DNA of 64,000 nucleotides from Thioclava marina (GCF_002020135.1 NZ_MPZS01000002.1:558001-622000); one strand, 5' to 3'; counted from the stretch's first letter, positions 17,650 through 27,350 are shown. Notes: a model not told the origin generated them from the letters alone. Translations and numbers: made by a program.

Positions 17650-18405
17650 ATGTCCTTTCTTGGTAGCCCCGAGCTCTTTCCCTTCCTGATTTCTGCGGGG
17701 CTGGTGGTATTCCTTCTGCTGCTGGAACTCCTCCTGCTCACCACTGGCCTGTCGAGCGCGGGCGACGGAACGGATCTGGCCGACGCACCCGATCTCGAGG
17801 TCGATGTGACCACGATGAGCGCCCCGGAACTGGCCGCCGAACTCGATCTGCCCGATGAGATCGCGCTGCAGATCGAGGCGGATCTGGAAGGTTATGACGT
17901 GCCCGAACCCAACACGGCAGGCGAGGTGTCGGGCCCCTCCGCAGGCGGCATCCTCGACATTCTCGGGATCCGGAAAGTGCCGCTGACGGTCTGGCTGGCG
18001 CTGTTCTGCGCGCTCTTCGCCGGAGCCGGGCTGGTCCTGCAGACCGCGCTCTGGAGCACATTGGGCTGGATGCTGCCTCGGATCGTCGCAGTGCCGCTGG
18101 CGCTCGTGCCCTCGCTGGCCTTCACGCGGTCGCTGGCGGGAATGATCGCCCGTCTGATCCCGCGCGACGAGACCTCCGCGATCTCCGAGCGCAGCCTGGG
18201 ACGGCGCCGGGGCGTGATCACCGTCGGCACCGCCCGGCGCGGCAGTCCGGCGCAGGTGCGCATCACCGACGGGTTCGGCAACACCCATTACGCGATGCTC
18301 GAACCGCTCTCCGACAGCGACGTGCTCGCGGAGGGCGCGGAGGTTCTGGTGCTGCGCCTGCCACGGGGCGAATTGCGCCTCGTCGGGATCGGCGAGCCCG
18401 CCTGA
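17650..18405 (+). CDS. YqiJ-like membrane protein with C-terminal OB-fold
   Basis: A 251-aa inner-membrane protein. One transmembrane helix lies at residues ~10-35, a hydrophobic pair at ~108-160, and a C-terminal soluble domain (VITVGTARRGSPAQVRITDGFGNTHYAMLEPL) fits the OB-fold (NfeD-like) of the YqiJ family. YqiJ proteins are encoded next to flotillins and are thought to work with them in membrane-domain organisation. The flotillin gene starts 46 bp downstream. Confidence 0.82.
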   Translation: MSFLGSPELFPFLISAGLVVFLLLLELLLLTTGLSSAGDGTDLADAPDLEVDVTTMSAPELAAELDLPDEIALQIEADLEGYDVPEPNTAGEVSGPSAGGILDILGIRKVPLTVWLALFCALFAGAGLVLQTALWSTLGWMLPRIVAVPLALVPSLAFTRSLAGMIARLIPRDETSAISERSLGRRRGVITVGTARRGSPAQVRITDGFGNTHYAMLEPLSDSDVLAEGAEVLVLRLPRGELRLVGIGEPA

Positions 18406-18451
18406 GACCCGATTTCACACATCATTCATCGACCAAAACAGGACCCTTTCC

Positions 18452-20137
18452 ATGCCCCTCATCTTCGGCCTCGCCTTGCCACTCATCCTGATAATCCTCG
18501 CCTTTCTTGTCGTGGCAATGGCATTCTCGCGCATGTACAAGCGCTCCACCCGCGAGGTGAGTCTGGTCAAGACCGGCACCGGCGGGCGCAAGGTGATCAT
18601 CGACGGCGGCACGCTGGTGATCCCGGTGTTGCACGAGGTCACCCGGATCAACATGCGCACCACCCGGCTTGAAGTGCGCCGTGACGGCAACTCGGCCCTG
18701 ATCACGAAAGACCGGATGCGCGTCGATGTGGGCGTCGAGTTCTACGTCACGGTTCAGGCCACCGAAGAGGGGATCGCGCGGGCAGCCCAGACGCTGGGCG
18801 ACCGGACCTTCGACGAGCGCGCGCTGCGCGAGATGGTCGAGGGCAAGCTGGTGGACGGCCTGCGCGCCGTCGCCGCGAAGATGGATCTCGACGATCTGCA
18901 CGAGAACCGGGCGAATTTCGTCCAGCAGGTGCAGCAGACGGTCACCGAGGATCTGCGCAAGAACGGTCTGGAACTGGAATCGGTCTCGCTCACCGCGCTC
19001 GACCAGACGCCGCTCGACGGGCTCGACGAGAACAATGTGTTCAACGCCGAGGGCCTGAAGAACCAGGCGGAACGTATCGCCGAGAGCCGCAAGCAGCGAG
19101 CCGCGATCGAGGCGGAGGCCGAAGTGGCCGTCGCGCGTTCCCGGCAAGAGGCAGAGGTCAAACGCTACGAGGTCGAGCGCGAACAGGAAGAGGCCCGCGT
19201 CGCGCAGCGCGTGAAGATGGAAGAGCTTTCGGCCCGCGAAGCCGCCGAGAAGGCGCGCAAGCACGAAGAGGCCTCGACCGCCGCCGAACAGGCCCGGATC
19301 GCGCGCGAGAAGGCGATCGAGATCGCCGAGCAGGAACGCCGCCGCGCCATCGAGATCGCCGAACAGGATCGCCAGATCGCGGTGTCGGAGAAATCCGAGG
19401 CCGAGAGCCAGGCCCGCGCGCGCGCCGATTTGGCCAAGGCCGATGCGATCAAGGCCACCGAGTCGATCGAGACCGAGCGTCGCGTCGCCGAGGGTGAGCG
19501 TCAGAAACGCCTGACGATCCTCGCCGCCGAGGAAGAGGCCGAGAAGAACGCGACCTCGATCCGCGTGGCGGCCAAGGCCGAGCGCGAGGCCGCCGATGAC
19601 CGCGCCGCCGCGATGCGCGAGCTGGCGCAGGCCGAGGCGGACAAGGTGACGATCCGCGCCGAGGCCGCGAAGCGCGAGGCTTTGGCCGAGGCCGACGGTC
19701 TGCGCGCTCAGAAGCTCGCCGAAGCCGAGGGCACCCGCGCACTTGCCGAGGCCGAGAACGGGCTGTCGGGCTCGATCATCGACTTCCGTCTCGCCAAGGC
19801 GCGGCTCGACGCGATGCCGAAGATCGTGGCCGAGATGGTCAAGCCCGCCGAGAAGATCGGCGGCATCACGATCCACAAGGTCGACGGGCTGACCGGCGCG
19901 GGCGCGGCGGGCGGCGAGGGCACGTCGGCTTCGGGCGGGGACGGGCTCGTCAATCAGGCCTTCGACGAGATGCGCAAGATGGCCTTCCAGCTTCCCGCGC
20001 TCGATGCGATCGGCAAACAGGTGGGACTGAACATGGACAAGGGCATGAACGGGCTGCTCGCCGAGATGATGCCGAGCCCGGCTGAGGCCCCTGCCCCCGC
20101 CGCCACGTCCGAGGACGTCCCCGAGCAGCCGCAGTAA
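18452..20137 (+). CDS. Flotillin-like SPFH-domain protein (YqiK family)
   Basis: A 561-aa membrane-associated scaffold. One N-terminal transmembrane helix (residues ~3-27) is followed by the SPFH/band-7 domain (to ~190: VSLVKTGTGGRKVIIDGGTLVIPVLHEV, RMRVDVGVEFYVTV). A very long Ala/Glu/Arg-rich coiled coil runs from ~195 to 460, and a Pro/Ala tail ends the protein. Bacterial flotillins order membrane microdomains. It pairs with the upstream YqiJ-like gene. Confidence 0.92.
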   Translation: MPLIFGLALPLILIILAFLVVAMAFSRMYKRSTREVSLVKTGTGGRKVIIDGGTLVIPVLHEVTRINMRTTRLEVRRDGNSALITKDRMRVDVGVEFYVTVQATEEGIARAAQTLGDRTFDERALREMVEGKLVDGLRAVAAKMDLDDLHENRANFVQQVQQTVTEDLRKNGLELESVSLTALDQTPLDGLDENNVFNAEGLKNQAERIAESRKQRAAIEAEAEVAVARSRQEAEVKRYEVEREQEEARVAQRVKMEELSAREAAEKARKHEEASTAAEQARIAREKAIEIAEQERRRAIEIAEQDRQIAVSEKSEAESQARARADLAKADAIKATESIETERRVAEGERQKRLTILAAEEEAEKNATSIRVAAKAEREAADDRAAAMRELAQAEADKVTIRAEAAKREALAEADGLRAQKLAEAEGTRALAEAENGLSGSIIDFRLAKARLDAMPKIVAEMVKPAEKIGGITIHKVDGLTGAGAAGGEGTSASGGDGLVNQAFDEMRKMAFQLPALDAIGKQVGLNMDKGMNGLLAEMMPSPAEAPAPAATSEDVPEQPQ

Positions 20138-20157
20138 GTCCCGGCACTCAAGACATC

Positions 20158-20185
20158 GGATGACAGCGGCGCCCCGCTGTCATCC
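20158..20185 (+). terminator. Terminator-like hairpin after the flotillin gene
   Basis: GGATGACAGCGG pairs perfectly with CCGCTGTCATCC across a 4-nt loop, about 20 bp after the stop codon. There is no T-run after it. Confidence 0.5.
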
Positions 20186-20219
20186 GCCTTCACGCGGCGG
20201 GGATCAGCCCCCCGACTGA

Positions 20220-21083
20220 TATCTGCGCGACGGTTACAAGAAGCTGCCGCCGGAATGGCGCCCCGAGGTGCCCTTCCCGGTGATCCTCAGGACGGATGTA
20301 TCCGGGGAAGTCGAGGCCGTGGCGTCGGATGTTGAGGACTTCGCAGTCGGAAACGAAGCCTTCTCCATGGTGCGGTCCCCGAGTTTCGGCGACAGCCGGG
20401 CCAACGCGCAATACGTTACCGCGCCCGTATCGCACGTCGCGCACAAGCCCGCCGAACTCTTGCATATCGACGCCGCCGCCGCGCCGATGGCGCTACTCAC
20501 GGCCTGGCAATTCCTGTTCGAGCCGGACCACGATCACCCCAACCCGCTTCAACCGGGCCTGCACCGGCCGGTCCCGCTCGAAGGCCGCAAGGTGCTGATC
20601 ATCGGCGCGGCTGGCGGGGTCGGGCATTTCGCGGTCCAGATCGCCAAGCTGAAAAGTGCCCATGTGACCGCCGTGGCCTCGACCACGCATGAGGCATTCC
20701 TGCGTGATCTTGGGACCGATGCCTTCATTGACTATACTCAGAGCCCACCCGAAAAGGTGGCGCGCGACCTCGACCTGGTGCTGGACATGCTTGGCGGCCC
20801 GAGCACCGGGCGCTTCCTGCGCATATTGAAGAGAGCGGGCGCCCTGTTCCCGGTCTTTCTCGGCTTTCGGGACACCGAAGAGACAACGGCGCGCGGCGTG
20901 ACTGTTTCGGCGACCCAGGTCCGCTCCAGCGGGGCGCAACTGCAGGAACTGGGTGTGCTTCTGGCTGATGGAACGATCCGTGCCGCCATCGACAGCACCT
21001 GGCCGCTGGAGGAGGCCAGCGCTGCGCATGAGCGGGCCGCCAAGGGGCATATCCGGGGCAAAATCGTGCTGACCGTTGCGTGA
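20220..21083 (+). pseudogene. 5'-truncated zinc-binding/quinone oxidoreductase (MDR superfamily)
   Basis: From 20220 the frame reads YLRDGYKKLPPEWRPEVPFPVILRTDVSGEVEAVASDVEDFAVGNEAF, matching the middle of the MDR N-terminal domain. It continues through the Rossmann motif VLIIGAAGGVGHFAVQIAK to an intact C-terminus (HIRGKIVLTV). About the first 45-50 residues of a normal ~330-aa enzyme are missing, and a TGA sits immediately before the homology. The first usable start is GTG 20268, giving 271 aa. The catalytic domain is incomplete, so activity is unlikely. Confidence 0.72.
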
Positions 21084-21449
21084 CAGATCGCACGGGTGTT
21101 CGGGAACGGATAGCGCAATGTCACCTGACACGAAATTGCCCCACGCCCTCCCGGTGCCCCAGAGCGGGTCCGCCCGAAGGGCTCGAAACGTTGCTGCGCA
21201 GCCAGGAAGATCCGGGTTCGCGGCCAAATTCGTTCAGCCCGGCCCAAGCAGCCCAGCCCGAGGCATTTGCACATCAACGGCCTCCACGCAGGGCGGAGCG
21301 CATTTGTTCAGCGAGCAGTTTCAGGCGATCTCGAAGGCGACGGCAAGCAATCTGGAGAATGTCAGTGGAGGCCGCGTCCGCAGCGCGCGACAACGTGAAG
21401 GAACCCGCGTCGCGCTTTCCTGTTTTCCAACGAGCCGCAGGAGGATCCG
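21084..21449. other. Intergenic stretch without a recognisable gene
   Basis: Between the truncated oxidoreductase and the YdeP-type gene. One short frame contains HLFSEQFQAISKATASNLENV, faintly phasin-like, but with no continuation. The last bases supply a strong AGGAGG site for the next gene. Confidence 0.45.
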
Positions 21450-23750
21450 ATGACCAGAACCACGCCGCCCCGCCATGACGCAACCAAACAGGACGAGGGC
21501 TTGCCGTATTTCGACCATCCCTCGGGCGGCTGGGGTTCGCTGAAGGGAGTTGCCAAGATCTTCGGCGACGTCCGCAAGGACAGTGAGGCCTTCCGCATTC
21601 TCTACGAGTTGAACAAGCCCAAGGGGGTCATGTGTTCCTCCTGTGCCTGGGCCAAGCCCGCCAACCCACATGCCGCTGAATTCTGCGAGAACGGCGCCAA
21701 ATCCGTGCTGTGGGAGCTCGACCAGCGCCGCGTCGGCGCCGATTTCTTCGCCGAGCATACCGTGGCCGAGCTGAAGACCTGGCCTGATCACGACCTGGAG
21801 GCCGCGGGGCGCCTGACCGAACCGATGCGTTATGACGCCGCCAACGACCGCTACCAGCCGGTCGGCTGGGACGAAGCTTTCACCGCCATCGGCGCCATCC
21901 TCAAAGCGATGGATCCGAAGGAGGCCGTTTTCTACGCCTCGGGTCACGCGGGGCTGGAGGCCTCTTACCTTTATGCCCTCTTCGCCCGGGCGATGGGGCA
22001 TCAGAACCTGCCGCAATCGTCGAACATGTGCCACGAGACCACCAGCGTGAACCTGAAATCCTTCATCGGCACGCCGGTCGGCACCTGCACTCTGGAAGAT
22101 TTCGACCATTGCGACGCGATTTTCTTTTTTGGTCAGAACACCGGCACCAACTCCCCCCGCTTCCTGCACACTCTGAAGGCAGCAGTGAAACGAGGCTGCA
22201 GGATCGTCACCTTCAACCCGTTGCGCGAACGCGGGCTGATCGAGTTCGTTGATCCGCAGAACCTCGGCCAGATGACCTTTGGCAAGGCCACGCGGATCTC
22301 CGAGCAATATTACCAGCTCCGCCCCGGCGGCGACATCGCGGTGCTGGCGGGGATGATGAAATGTGTCCTCGCGGCCGAGGATGCAGCCCCGGGCAGCGTG
22401 CTGGACCGGGACTTCATCGACACGCACACCACCGGGTTCGCCGAGACCGAGTCCGCCGTCCGGGCAGCCCGCTGGGAGGAGATCGAACGTCACTCGGGCC
22501 TCACCCGCGCGATGATCGAAGAGGCGGCGGAGGTCTACCTCTCGGCGAAGAACGTAATCGGCATTTACGGCATGGGGATGACCCAGCACGTCAATGGCTG
22601 GCTGAACCTTGGAATGTATTGCAACCTTCTGATGATGAGGGGGAATATCGGGCGTCTGGGCGCTGGGATCTCGCCCGTCCGAGGCCATTCCAACGTACAG
22701 GGCCAGCGCACCGTCGGGATCGGCGAGAAATCGGCGCACATGCCTGCCGAAAAGCTGCGCGAGCTCTTCGGGATCGAAGCGCCGAAGGAGGACGGCATGA
22801 ACGCCGTCATGGCCTTCGAAGCGCTGCTGGAGGGCCGGGTCAAGGCGCTGATCTCGCTCGGCGGCAACCTCGTGCGAGCGATGCCCGACCGGGAGCGGAT
22901 CGAGGCGGCCTATCCGCAGCTCGACCTTTCGGTCTCGATTGCGACGAAGCTCAACCGCTCGCATCTCGCGCCCGGCAAGGCCGCCTACATCCTGCCCTGC
23001 CTCGGACGCGCGGATGCCGACATGCAGGCGAACGGACGGCAGGCGACCTCAATGGAGGATACCTTCTCGCATATCTACGGATCGATCGGCGCGGCAACGC
23101 CTCCCTCGCCCCACCTGCGCTCGGAAACGGCGATCGTCGCCGGGCTGGCAAAGGCGACGCTGCCGGCGAACGACCGGCTCGACTGGGATGGCTGGACCGC
23201 CGACTACGGGAAAGTGCGCGACCTGATCGCCGAAACCTTCCCCGACGATTTCGCCGATTTCAACGCACGGCTTCATCAGCCAGGCGGTTTCTACCGTGGC
23301 AATCCCGCGCGCGAGCGCACCTGGAAGACCGAGAGCGGCAAGGCCGTCTTCACCCCGCCCGAGACGCTCTCGGCGCTGGGTCAGGCACCGGAGGGAGAAC
23401 GCGAGATGACGCTGATCACCCTGCGCTCGAACGACCAGTTCAACACCACGATCTACGGATATTCCGACCGGCTGAGAGGGTTGGAGGGCGACCGGATGAT
23501 CGTGCTGATCCACCCGCAGGAAATGGCGCGGCTCGGCCTTGTCGAGGGCGCCAAGGTGGCGCTGAGCTGCGCCGTGCAGGACGGGGTGAAACGCCGGATC
23601 GATGACCTCAGGGTGACGGGCTACGACCTGCCGATGGGCTGCATCGCCGGCTACTATCCAGAGCTTAACCCGCTGGTTCCGCTGGGTTACCATGAAAAGA
23701 ATTCGAAGACCCCCGCCTACAAGGGCACGCCCGTGATCGTGGAGCCTTAA
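21450..23750 (+). CDS. YdeP/FdhF-type molybdopterin oxidoreductase
   Basis: A 766-aa molybdopterin-guanine-dinucleotide enzyme of the YdeP subfamily of formate-dehydrogenase-H homologues. It shows GVMCSSCAWAKP at the N-terminus, where the classical 4Fe-4S CxxCxxxC cluster motif is reduced. Cofactor-binding segments such as NMCHETTSVNLKSFIG, GQNTGTNSPRFLHTLK and RGHSNVQGQRTVG follow, with the C-terminal dinucleotide-binding barrel RSNDQFNTTIYGYSDRLRG. E. coli YdeP is linked to acid resistance, but its substrate is not established. AGGAGG precedes the ATG. Confidence 0.88.
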   Translation: MTRTTPPRHDATKQDEGLPYFDHPSGGWGSLKGVAKIFGDVRKDSEAFRILYELNKPKGVMCSSCAWAKPANPHAAEFCENGAKSVLWELDQRRVGADFFAEHTVAELKTWPDHDLEAAGRLTEPMRYDAANDRYQPVGWDEAFTAIGAILKAMDPKEAVFYASGHAGLEASYLYALFARAMGHQNLPQSSNMCHETTSVNLKSFIGTPVGTCTLEDFDHCDAIFFFGQNTGTNSPRFLHTLKAAVKRGCRIVTFNPLRERGLIEFVDPQNLGQMTFGKATRISEQYYQLRPGGDIAVLAGMMKCVLAAEDAAPGSVLDRDFIDTHTTGFAETESAVRAARWEEIERHSGLTRAMIEEAAEVYLSAKNVIGIYGMGMTQHVNGWLNLGMYCNLLMMRGNIGRLGAGISPVRGHSNVQGQRTVGIGEKSAHMPAEKLRELFGIEAPKEDGMNAVMAFEALLEGRVKALISLGGNLVRAMPDRERIEAAYPQLDLSVSIATKLNRSHLAPGKAAYILPCLGRADADMQANGRQATSMEDTFSHIYGSIGAATPPSPHLRSETAIVAGLAKATLPANDRLDWDGWTADYGKVRDLIAETFPDDFADFNARLHQPGGFYRGNPARERTWKTESGKAVFTPPETLSALGQAPEGEREMTLITLRSNDQFNTTIYGYSDRLRGLEGDRMIVLIHPQEMARLGLVEGAKVALSCAVQDGVKRRIDDLRVTGYDLPMGCIAGYYPELNPLVPLGYHEKNSKTPAYKGTPVIVEP

Positions 23751-23825
23751 GGAAACTCGAAATGGGGAGGTCTTTCCGGGATCCGTCCCCCGGAACGGCG
23801 AACTTCACCCTGTCCGCGCGCACGG

Positions 23826-24248
23826 ATGTCAGATGTCAGATGTCAAAGGTTGGCTTCGTCAATCAATCGGCTTGCCCCCATCCGCTCCCTCGCCCCCGAT
23901 GCGATCCCGCGCGCGCTGATCCGCCGGGCAGAGATCGCGCGGGAATGGGCGCTTTTCGTGGAGCGCTACCCGCTGGTGCTTCTGGCACCGAGCGCGGACC
24001 TGCCCTTCGCCGACAATCTCGATCTGGGTAGCGAGGCCGATTTCAAGCGCGTCTGGGAGGCGCAGCGGGCGATGATCGGCCTGCCGGTCACAGGACTTTC
24101 TGCGCTGGCGCTGGCGACGGGAGCGACGCCCGACGGCGCGCCTCTGGGCATCCAGATGGTCGCCGGGCGGTTCCGCGAGGATATATTGTTTGAAGCGGCC
24201 GCGCAGATCGAGGCGCGTTCGAGTCCGGTGGAAATCGCCCTGCTCTAG
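23826..24248 (+). pseudogene. C-terminal fragment of an amidase-signature-family enzyme, interrupted by an IS
   Basis: From about residue 12 the frame matches the amidase C-terminus: IPRALIRRAEIAREWALFVERYPLVLLAPSADLPF ... LPVTGLSALALATGATPDGAPLGIQMVAGRFREDILFEAAAQIEARS. The Ser-cisSer-Lys catalytic core is absent, so it is only a tail. The TAG stop is made of the TA target duplication plus the first G of the IS at 24248. A tandem triplet of GATGTCA (23825-23845) marks the 5' edge. Confidence 0.8.
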
Positions 24249-25098
24249 GGTCTGGACTCATTGAGTTTCACAGCCAGAACATGACGGTGGCAGCGAGGGC
24301 GACGGCGGAGAGGAAGACCTTTGGGCACCTGTCGTAACGGGTGGCAACGCGCCTCCAGTCCTTGAGCCTGCCGAACATGATCTCGATGTGGTTGCGGCGT
24401 CTGTAGCGTCGCTTGTCGTATTTGACGGGCTCGCCGCGGGACTTCCGGCCCGGGATGCAGGGCGTGATCCCCTTGTCTTTCAGGGCGTGGCGGAACCAAT
24501 CCGCATCATAGCCTCGGTCGGCGAGCAGCCAGTCCGCCCGAGGCAGGCTGCTCAGCAGCGCCGCCGCACCGGTGTAATCGCTGACTTGGCCGGCCGTCAT
24601 GAAGAACTTGAGTGGGCGGCCTGTGGCATCCGTGACGGCATGCAACTTGGTGTTCATACCGCCCTTGGTCCTGCCAATCAGGCGTCCACGCCCCCCTTTT
24701 TCAACCGCAGGCTCGACGCCGTGCGATGGGCTTTCAGATATGTCGCATCGATCATGACAGTCTTCTGATCTGTCGCCTCCGAGGCCAGTCCCTCGAAGAT
24801 CCTGGCAAACACGCCCATCTCGCTCCAGCGCTTCCACCGGTTGTAGAGCGTCTTGGGCGGGCCATACTCCCGGGGCGCGTCGCACCACCGCAACCCATTG
24901 CGATTGATGAATATTATGCCGCTCAGAACGCGCCGGTCATCGACCCTCGGCTTACCATGGCTCTTGGGGAAGAACGGCTTCAGCCGCTTCATCTGTTCGT
25001 CCGTCAGCCAGAAAAGATTGGTCATGAAGCCCCCACCTGTTTGGGAGCGTGAATCACGCCGACAGGACGGAATCAAGAAATTTAATGGGTCCTGACCC
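24248..25098 (-). mobile_element. IS5-family insertion sequence (IS427-like group)
   Basis: The element is 851 bp. The terminal inverted repeats read GGGTCTGGACTCATT (left) and GGGTCAGGACCCATT (right, reverse complement). It is flanked by TA at 24246-24247 and 25099-25100, a 2-bp target duplication typical of this group. It carries one transposase in two overlapping frames and looks complete. Confidence 0.9.
24268..25025 (-). CDS. IS5-family DDE transposase (orfA/orfB, programmed -1 frameshift)
   Basis: OrfA (24678-25025, 115 aa, MTNLFWLTDEQMKRLKPFFP) holds the N-terminal domain and the first catalytic Asp (MIDATYLKAHR). OrfB holds the second Asp (LLADRGYDAD) and the Glu (NHIEIMFGRLKDWRR). 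The frames join at AAAAAGGGGGG (24691-24701 on the complement); a -1 slip there continues LKKGGRGRLIGRTKGG. All DDE residues are present, so the enzyme may be active. Confidence 0.9.
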
Positions 25099-25143
25099 TA
25101 CAAACTTCCGATTGCCTTTGCCCAACATGTTCTTTCCAGATTC

Positions 25144-25374
25144 ATGCCCCCGCAACCAGAACCTCATAAAACAAGTCCGCTCGAATACTATTACCGTCTA
25201 TGGCCAATCACAAGGCACGCAGACGTGTGCACCTTGGCCGGAACGGAAAGCATTTGGGCACCAAGCATAGTTAACGCCTTAACAGAAAACTATCTAGAGC
25301 CATTCGATGAACCTTCTGAATATCGCCAATACTTCCTAAATCAGCTTGCCCGGCAACGATCGAGCGCGAGATAA
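25144..25374 (+). CDS. Short hypothetical protein or gene fragment
   Basis: A 76-aa frame: PLEYYYRLWPITRHADVCTLAGTESIWAPSIVNALTENYLEPFDEPSEYRQYFLNQLARQRSSAR. Composition is protein-like, with many aromatics and less GC-biased codons than its neighbours, which suggests imported DNA. I do not recognise it. It lies between the IS and a terminator-like hairpin and may be a remnant of what the IS and the mobilization gene arrived with. Confidence 0.35.
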   Translation: MPPQPEPHKTSPLEYYYRLWPITRHADVCTLAGTESIWAPSIVNALTENYLEPFDEPSEYRQYFLNQLARQRSSAR

Positions 25375-25394
25375 AGCAGCTGGAACTGGCACTC

Positions 25395-25414
25395 AAAAAC
25401 CCTCATGGGTTTTT
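25395..25414. terminator. Bidirectional rho-independent terminator
   Basis: AAAAACCC-TCAT-GGGTTTTT, a perfect 8-bp stem with an A-run and a T-run on opposite sides, 20 bp after the stop of the short hypothetical ORF. Confidence 0.65.
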
Positions 25415-25593
25415 AAGCTCCATTGTCGGCGCATGGCTGTCTTTGAGCCATCAGTGCGACATCTCGTGGGGTCTCTGGACAAGCATCCTCCGTCGTTCGA
25501 TCGGCTTCGTTCTTCGAGAAGATTGACGGAGCTGAGAAGAACGGCGATTGAAGAAACCCGCGAGAGAGCACGTGCACAACTCGCCCTCCCTGA

Positions 25594-25639
25594 TGCTCGA
25601 TCAACGACATGCCGCACCCGAACTGCATATAATCGAGCA
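25594..25639. repeat. 46-bp hairpin repeat, element 3
   Basis: The same length as element 1. The arms are TGCTCGAT and ATCGAGCA, the left internal motif is CAACGACATG, and the right one is CTGCATAT. The arm changes (C to T and its partner) are compensatory relative to element 1, so the stem is conserved. The ~200 bp after it, up to the relaxase stop, hold nothing I recognise. Confidence 0.7.
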
Positions 25640-25841
25640 CTTTACTGGCTGTGGGAAAGATGGGGCGAACCCAGATTTACCGAAAGTCGAACTGAGTAGG
25701 TCGGTAAAGGGACGCAAGCCATACCCCTGAAGGAAAACTTCTTTGCCGAAGGAACCATTTCAGCTCAAAAGCAAGGAAGACCGCTCCTGATCGTCAGTTT
25801 CACAAGCTAGGGACATTCTGGCGCAAGAACGCTCCAGCAAC

Positions 25842-27350
25842 CTACCCCATTCCCGGCCCCTCAATCTCGTCATCCTGCGACGGCTGCATCACCCCAGCCT
25901 CCCCAGCCCGCACGATGAGATCGAGAACAGCTTGGATCATCCAGTCCTCCTTCTTCTTACCGAGTTCCTTGAGGCAGCGCGGCATATCCTCGATCACAAT
26001 GGAGCCTTCCGAGATCTGAGCACGGCCTTCGGTGAGCGCGGTTATGACCTCGCCGACGGCGGCGTGCTTCTCTGCGAACTCCCGGTCTCTTCTATCAAGC
26101 TCTCTGGATCGTTGATCTACTCGAGACCTGATATCCACGAGCCCAAGCATGGGGCGCAAGAGCCCCATGCGCAGCTCCTCCGGGAGCGCCCGTAGAAGAC
26201 ACGCGTCCTTCATCACGAGCTTGCCCGTCTTGGGGTCGCGCCGCAGGGTTTCAGCTGAAATTTCCGCAAGGGCCCCCTCCATTGCAGCAAGCGCGGCCCG
26301 GTAGGTCGATTGGGTTTTCTCGGCCTCGGCGCGCACCGCCTCGACCTCGTCCTCACGCTTGACAAGTTGGTCTGCGGCTAAAAGCTGCGCCCGTCGCTCC
26401 CTGGCAAGATCTGCTTTCTCTTTGTCGATACTCGCTTCCCGGCGGTCGAGCCCATCTTCACGCTTTTGCTGCTTGTCCTCTCGCCCCCGAATATCCGCAT
26501 CCCGCGCATCGAGTGCCCGCGCGCGGGCCTCCATTTCCGTCTCCTGTGACGCCAAGGAAATGCGCTCGGCGCGCTTCTCCTCGCTCACACGATCGAGATC
26601 TCTGCGCCCCTCGTCGATCTCGGCCTGAAGCTCTGTTTTGGCACCCTCCAACGCAGCGAGCGTCGCTTCCCGCTCCGCGATTTCGCGCGGCAAATCCTGA
26701 TGAAGTCTCCGCACGCTCCGATGAAGCGTGTCGACATAATCCGCACCGGCGGCAAGGCGGTCGAGCTTACGATTCCCGCGCTCGATTCCCGGGCAGAAGC
26801 GCGCGAGCACGCGGTGCGTAAGATCCTGGATCGAGACAGTGACATCGCGCTTGATTTTGTCGCTGAGCGCATGCCCGAAACGGTCATAGGCGCGTAGCAA
26901 AAAGTGCGCGTGGATCGTCGTTTCGTCGAGATGGACGACCAGTGACTCCACCTTTGTGGCGAGCCGCTTGGCGAGGCTCCGGACAAGCTTCTTAAACGCC
27001 TTGTTCTGCCGCTTCGGCGAGAGCTTCATGAAATCTCGTGCTGCAAGCACGCCGAAAGTGATCACCCCTCGCAAAACCACCGCCGCGTTCGATTTCATCT
27101 TGCGCTGCCGACCGGCCTGTTCGCGGAGCCGCGCATTCTCGGCGCGTACTTGTGTAAGCGGACGCAACTGGATCAGCACGCGGTTGTCGCCCAGCTTCGT
27201 CTGGTCGACATAGGCGGGGATGTGCCCCAACCGATAGTCATGCATGCGCTGACTCTTCGCCTTTGAGAGAGTGCAGGTTTGAATACGGGTCGACGCGGCC
27301 CGGGGATTGGAGCGCGCCAGATCGGCGTGAGGGTTCGCAAGGTCTTTCAT
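25842..27350 (-). CDS. MobV/Pre-family plasmid relaxase
   Basis: A 502-aa plasmid recombination/mobilization enzyme. The N-terminal half has the Mob_Pre layout, with RIQTCTLSKAKSQRMHDYR and the metal-binding motif VVHLDETTIHAHFLL (H-x-D-E ... H-x-H). The C-terminal half (about 220-420) is a long charged coiled coil rich in RRxxDxRxxxxxK repeats. Such relaxases nick oriT to start conjugative transfer of small plasmids. No rep gene is nearby, so it is probably a relic of an integrated plasmid. A hairpin lies just upstream of its start. Confidence 0.85.
   Translation of the reverse strand: MKDLANPHADLARSNPRAASTRIQTCTLSKAKSQRMHDYRLGHIPAYVDQTKLGDNRVLIQLRPLTQVRAENARLREQAGRQRKMKSNAAVVLRGVITFGVLAARDFMKLSPKRQNKAFKKLVRSLAKRLATKVESLVVHLDETTIHAHFLLRAYDRFGHALSDKIKRDVTVSIQDLTHRVLARFCPGIERGNRKLDRLAAGADYVDTLHRSVRRLHQDLPREIAEREATLAALEGAKTELQAEIDEGRRDLDRVSEEKRAERISLASQETEMEARARALDARDADIRGREDKQQKREDGLDRREASIDKEKADLARERRAQLLAADQLVKREDEVEAVRAEAEKTQSTYRAALAAMEGALAEISAETLRRDPKTGKLVMKDACLLRALPEELRMGLLRPMLGLVDIRSRVDQRSRELDRRDREFAEKHAAVGEVITALTEGRAQISEGSIVIEDMPRCLKELGKKKEDWMIQAVLDLIVRAGEAGVMQPSQDDEIEGPGMG

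Noticed and set aside
18422-19876. 484-aa minus-strand frame opposite the flotillin gene
   Set aside because: Shadow of the Ala/Glu-rich coiled coil; composition (Gly/Leu/Arg runs) is typical of antisense reading.
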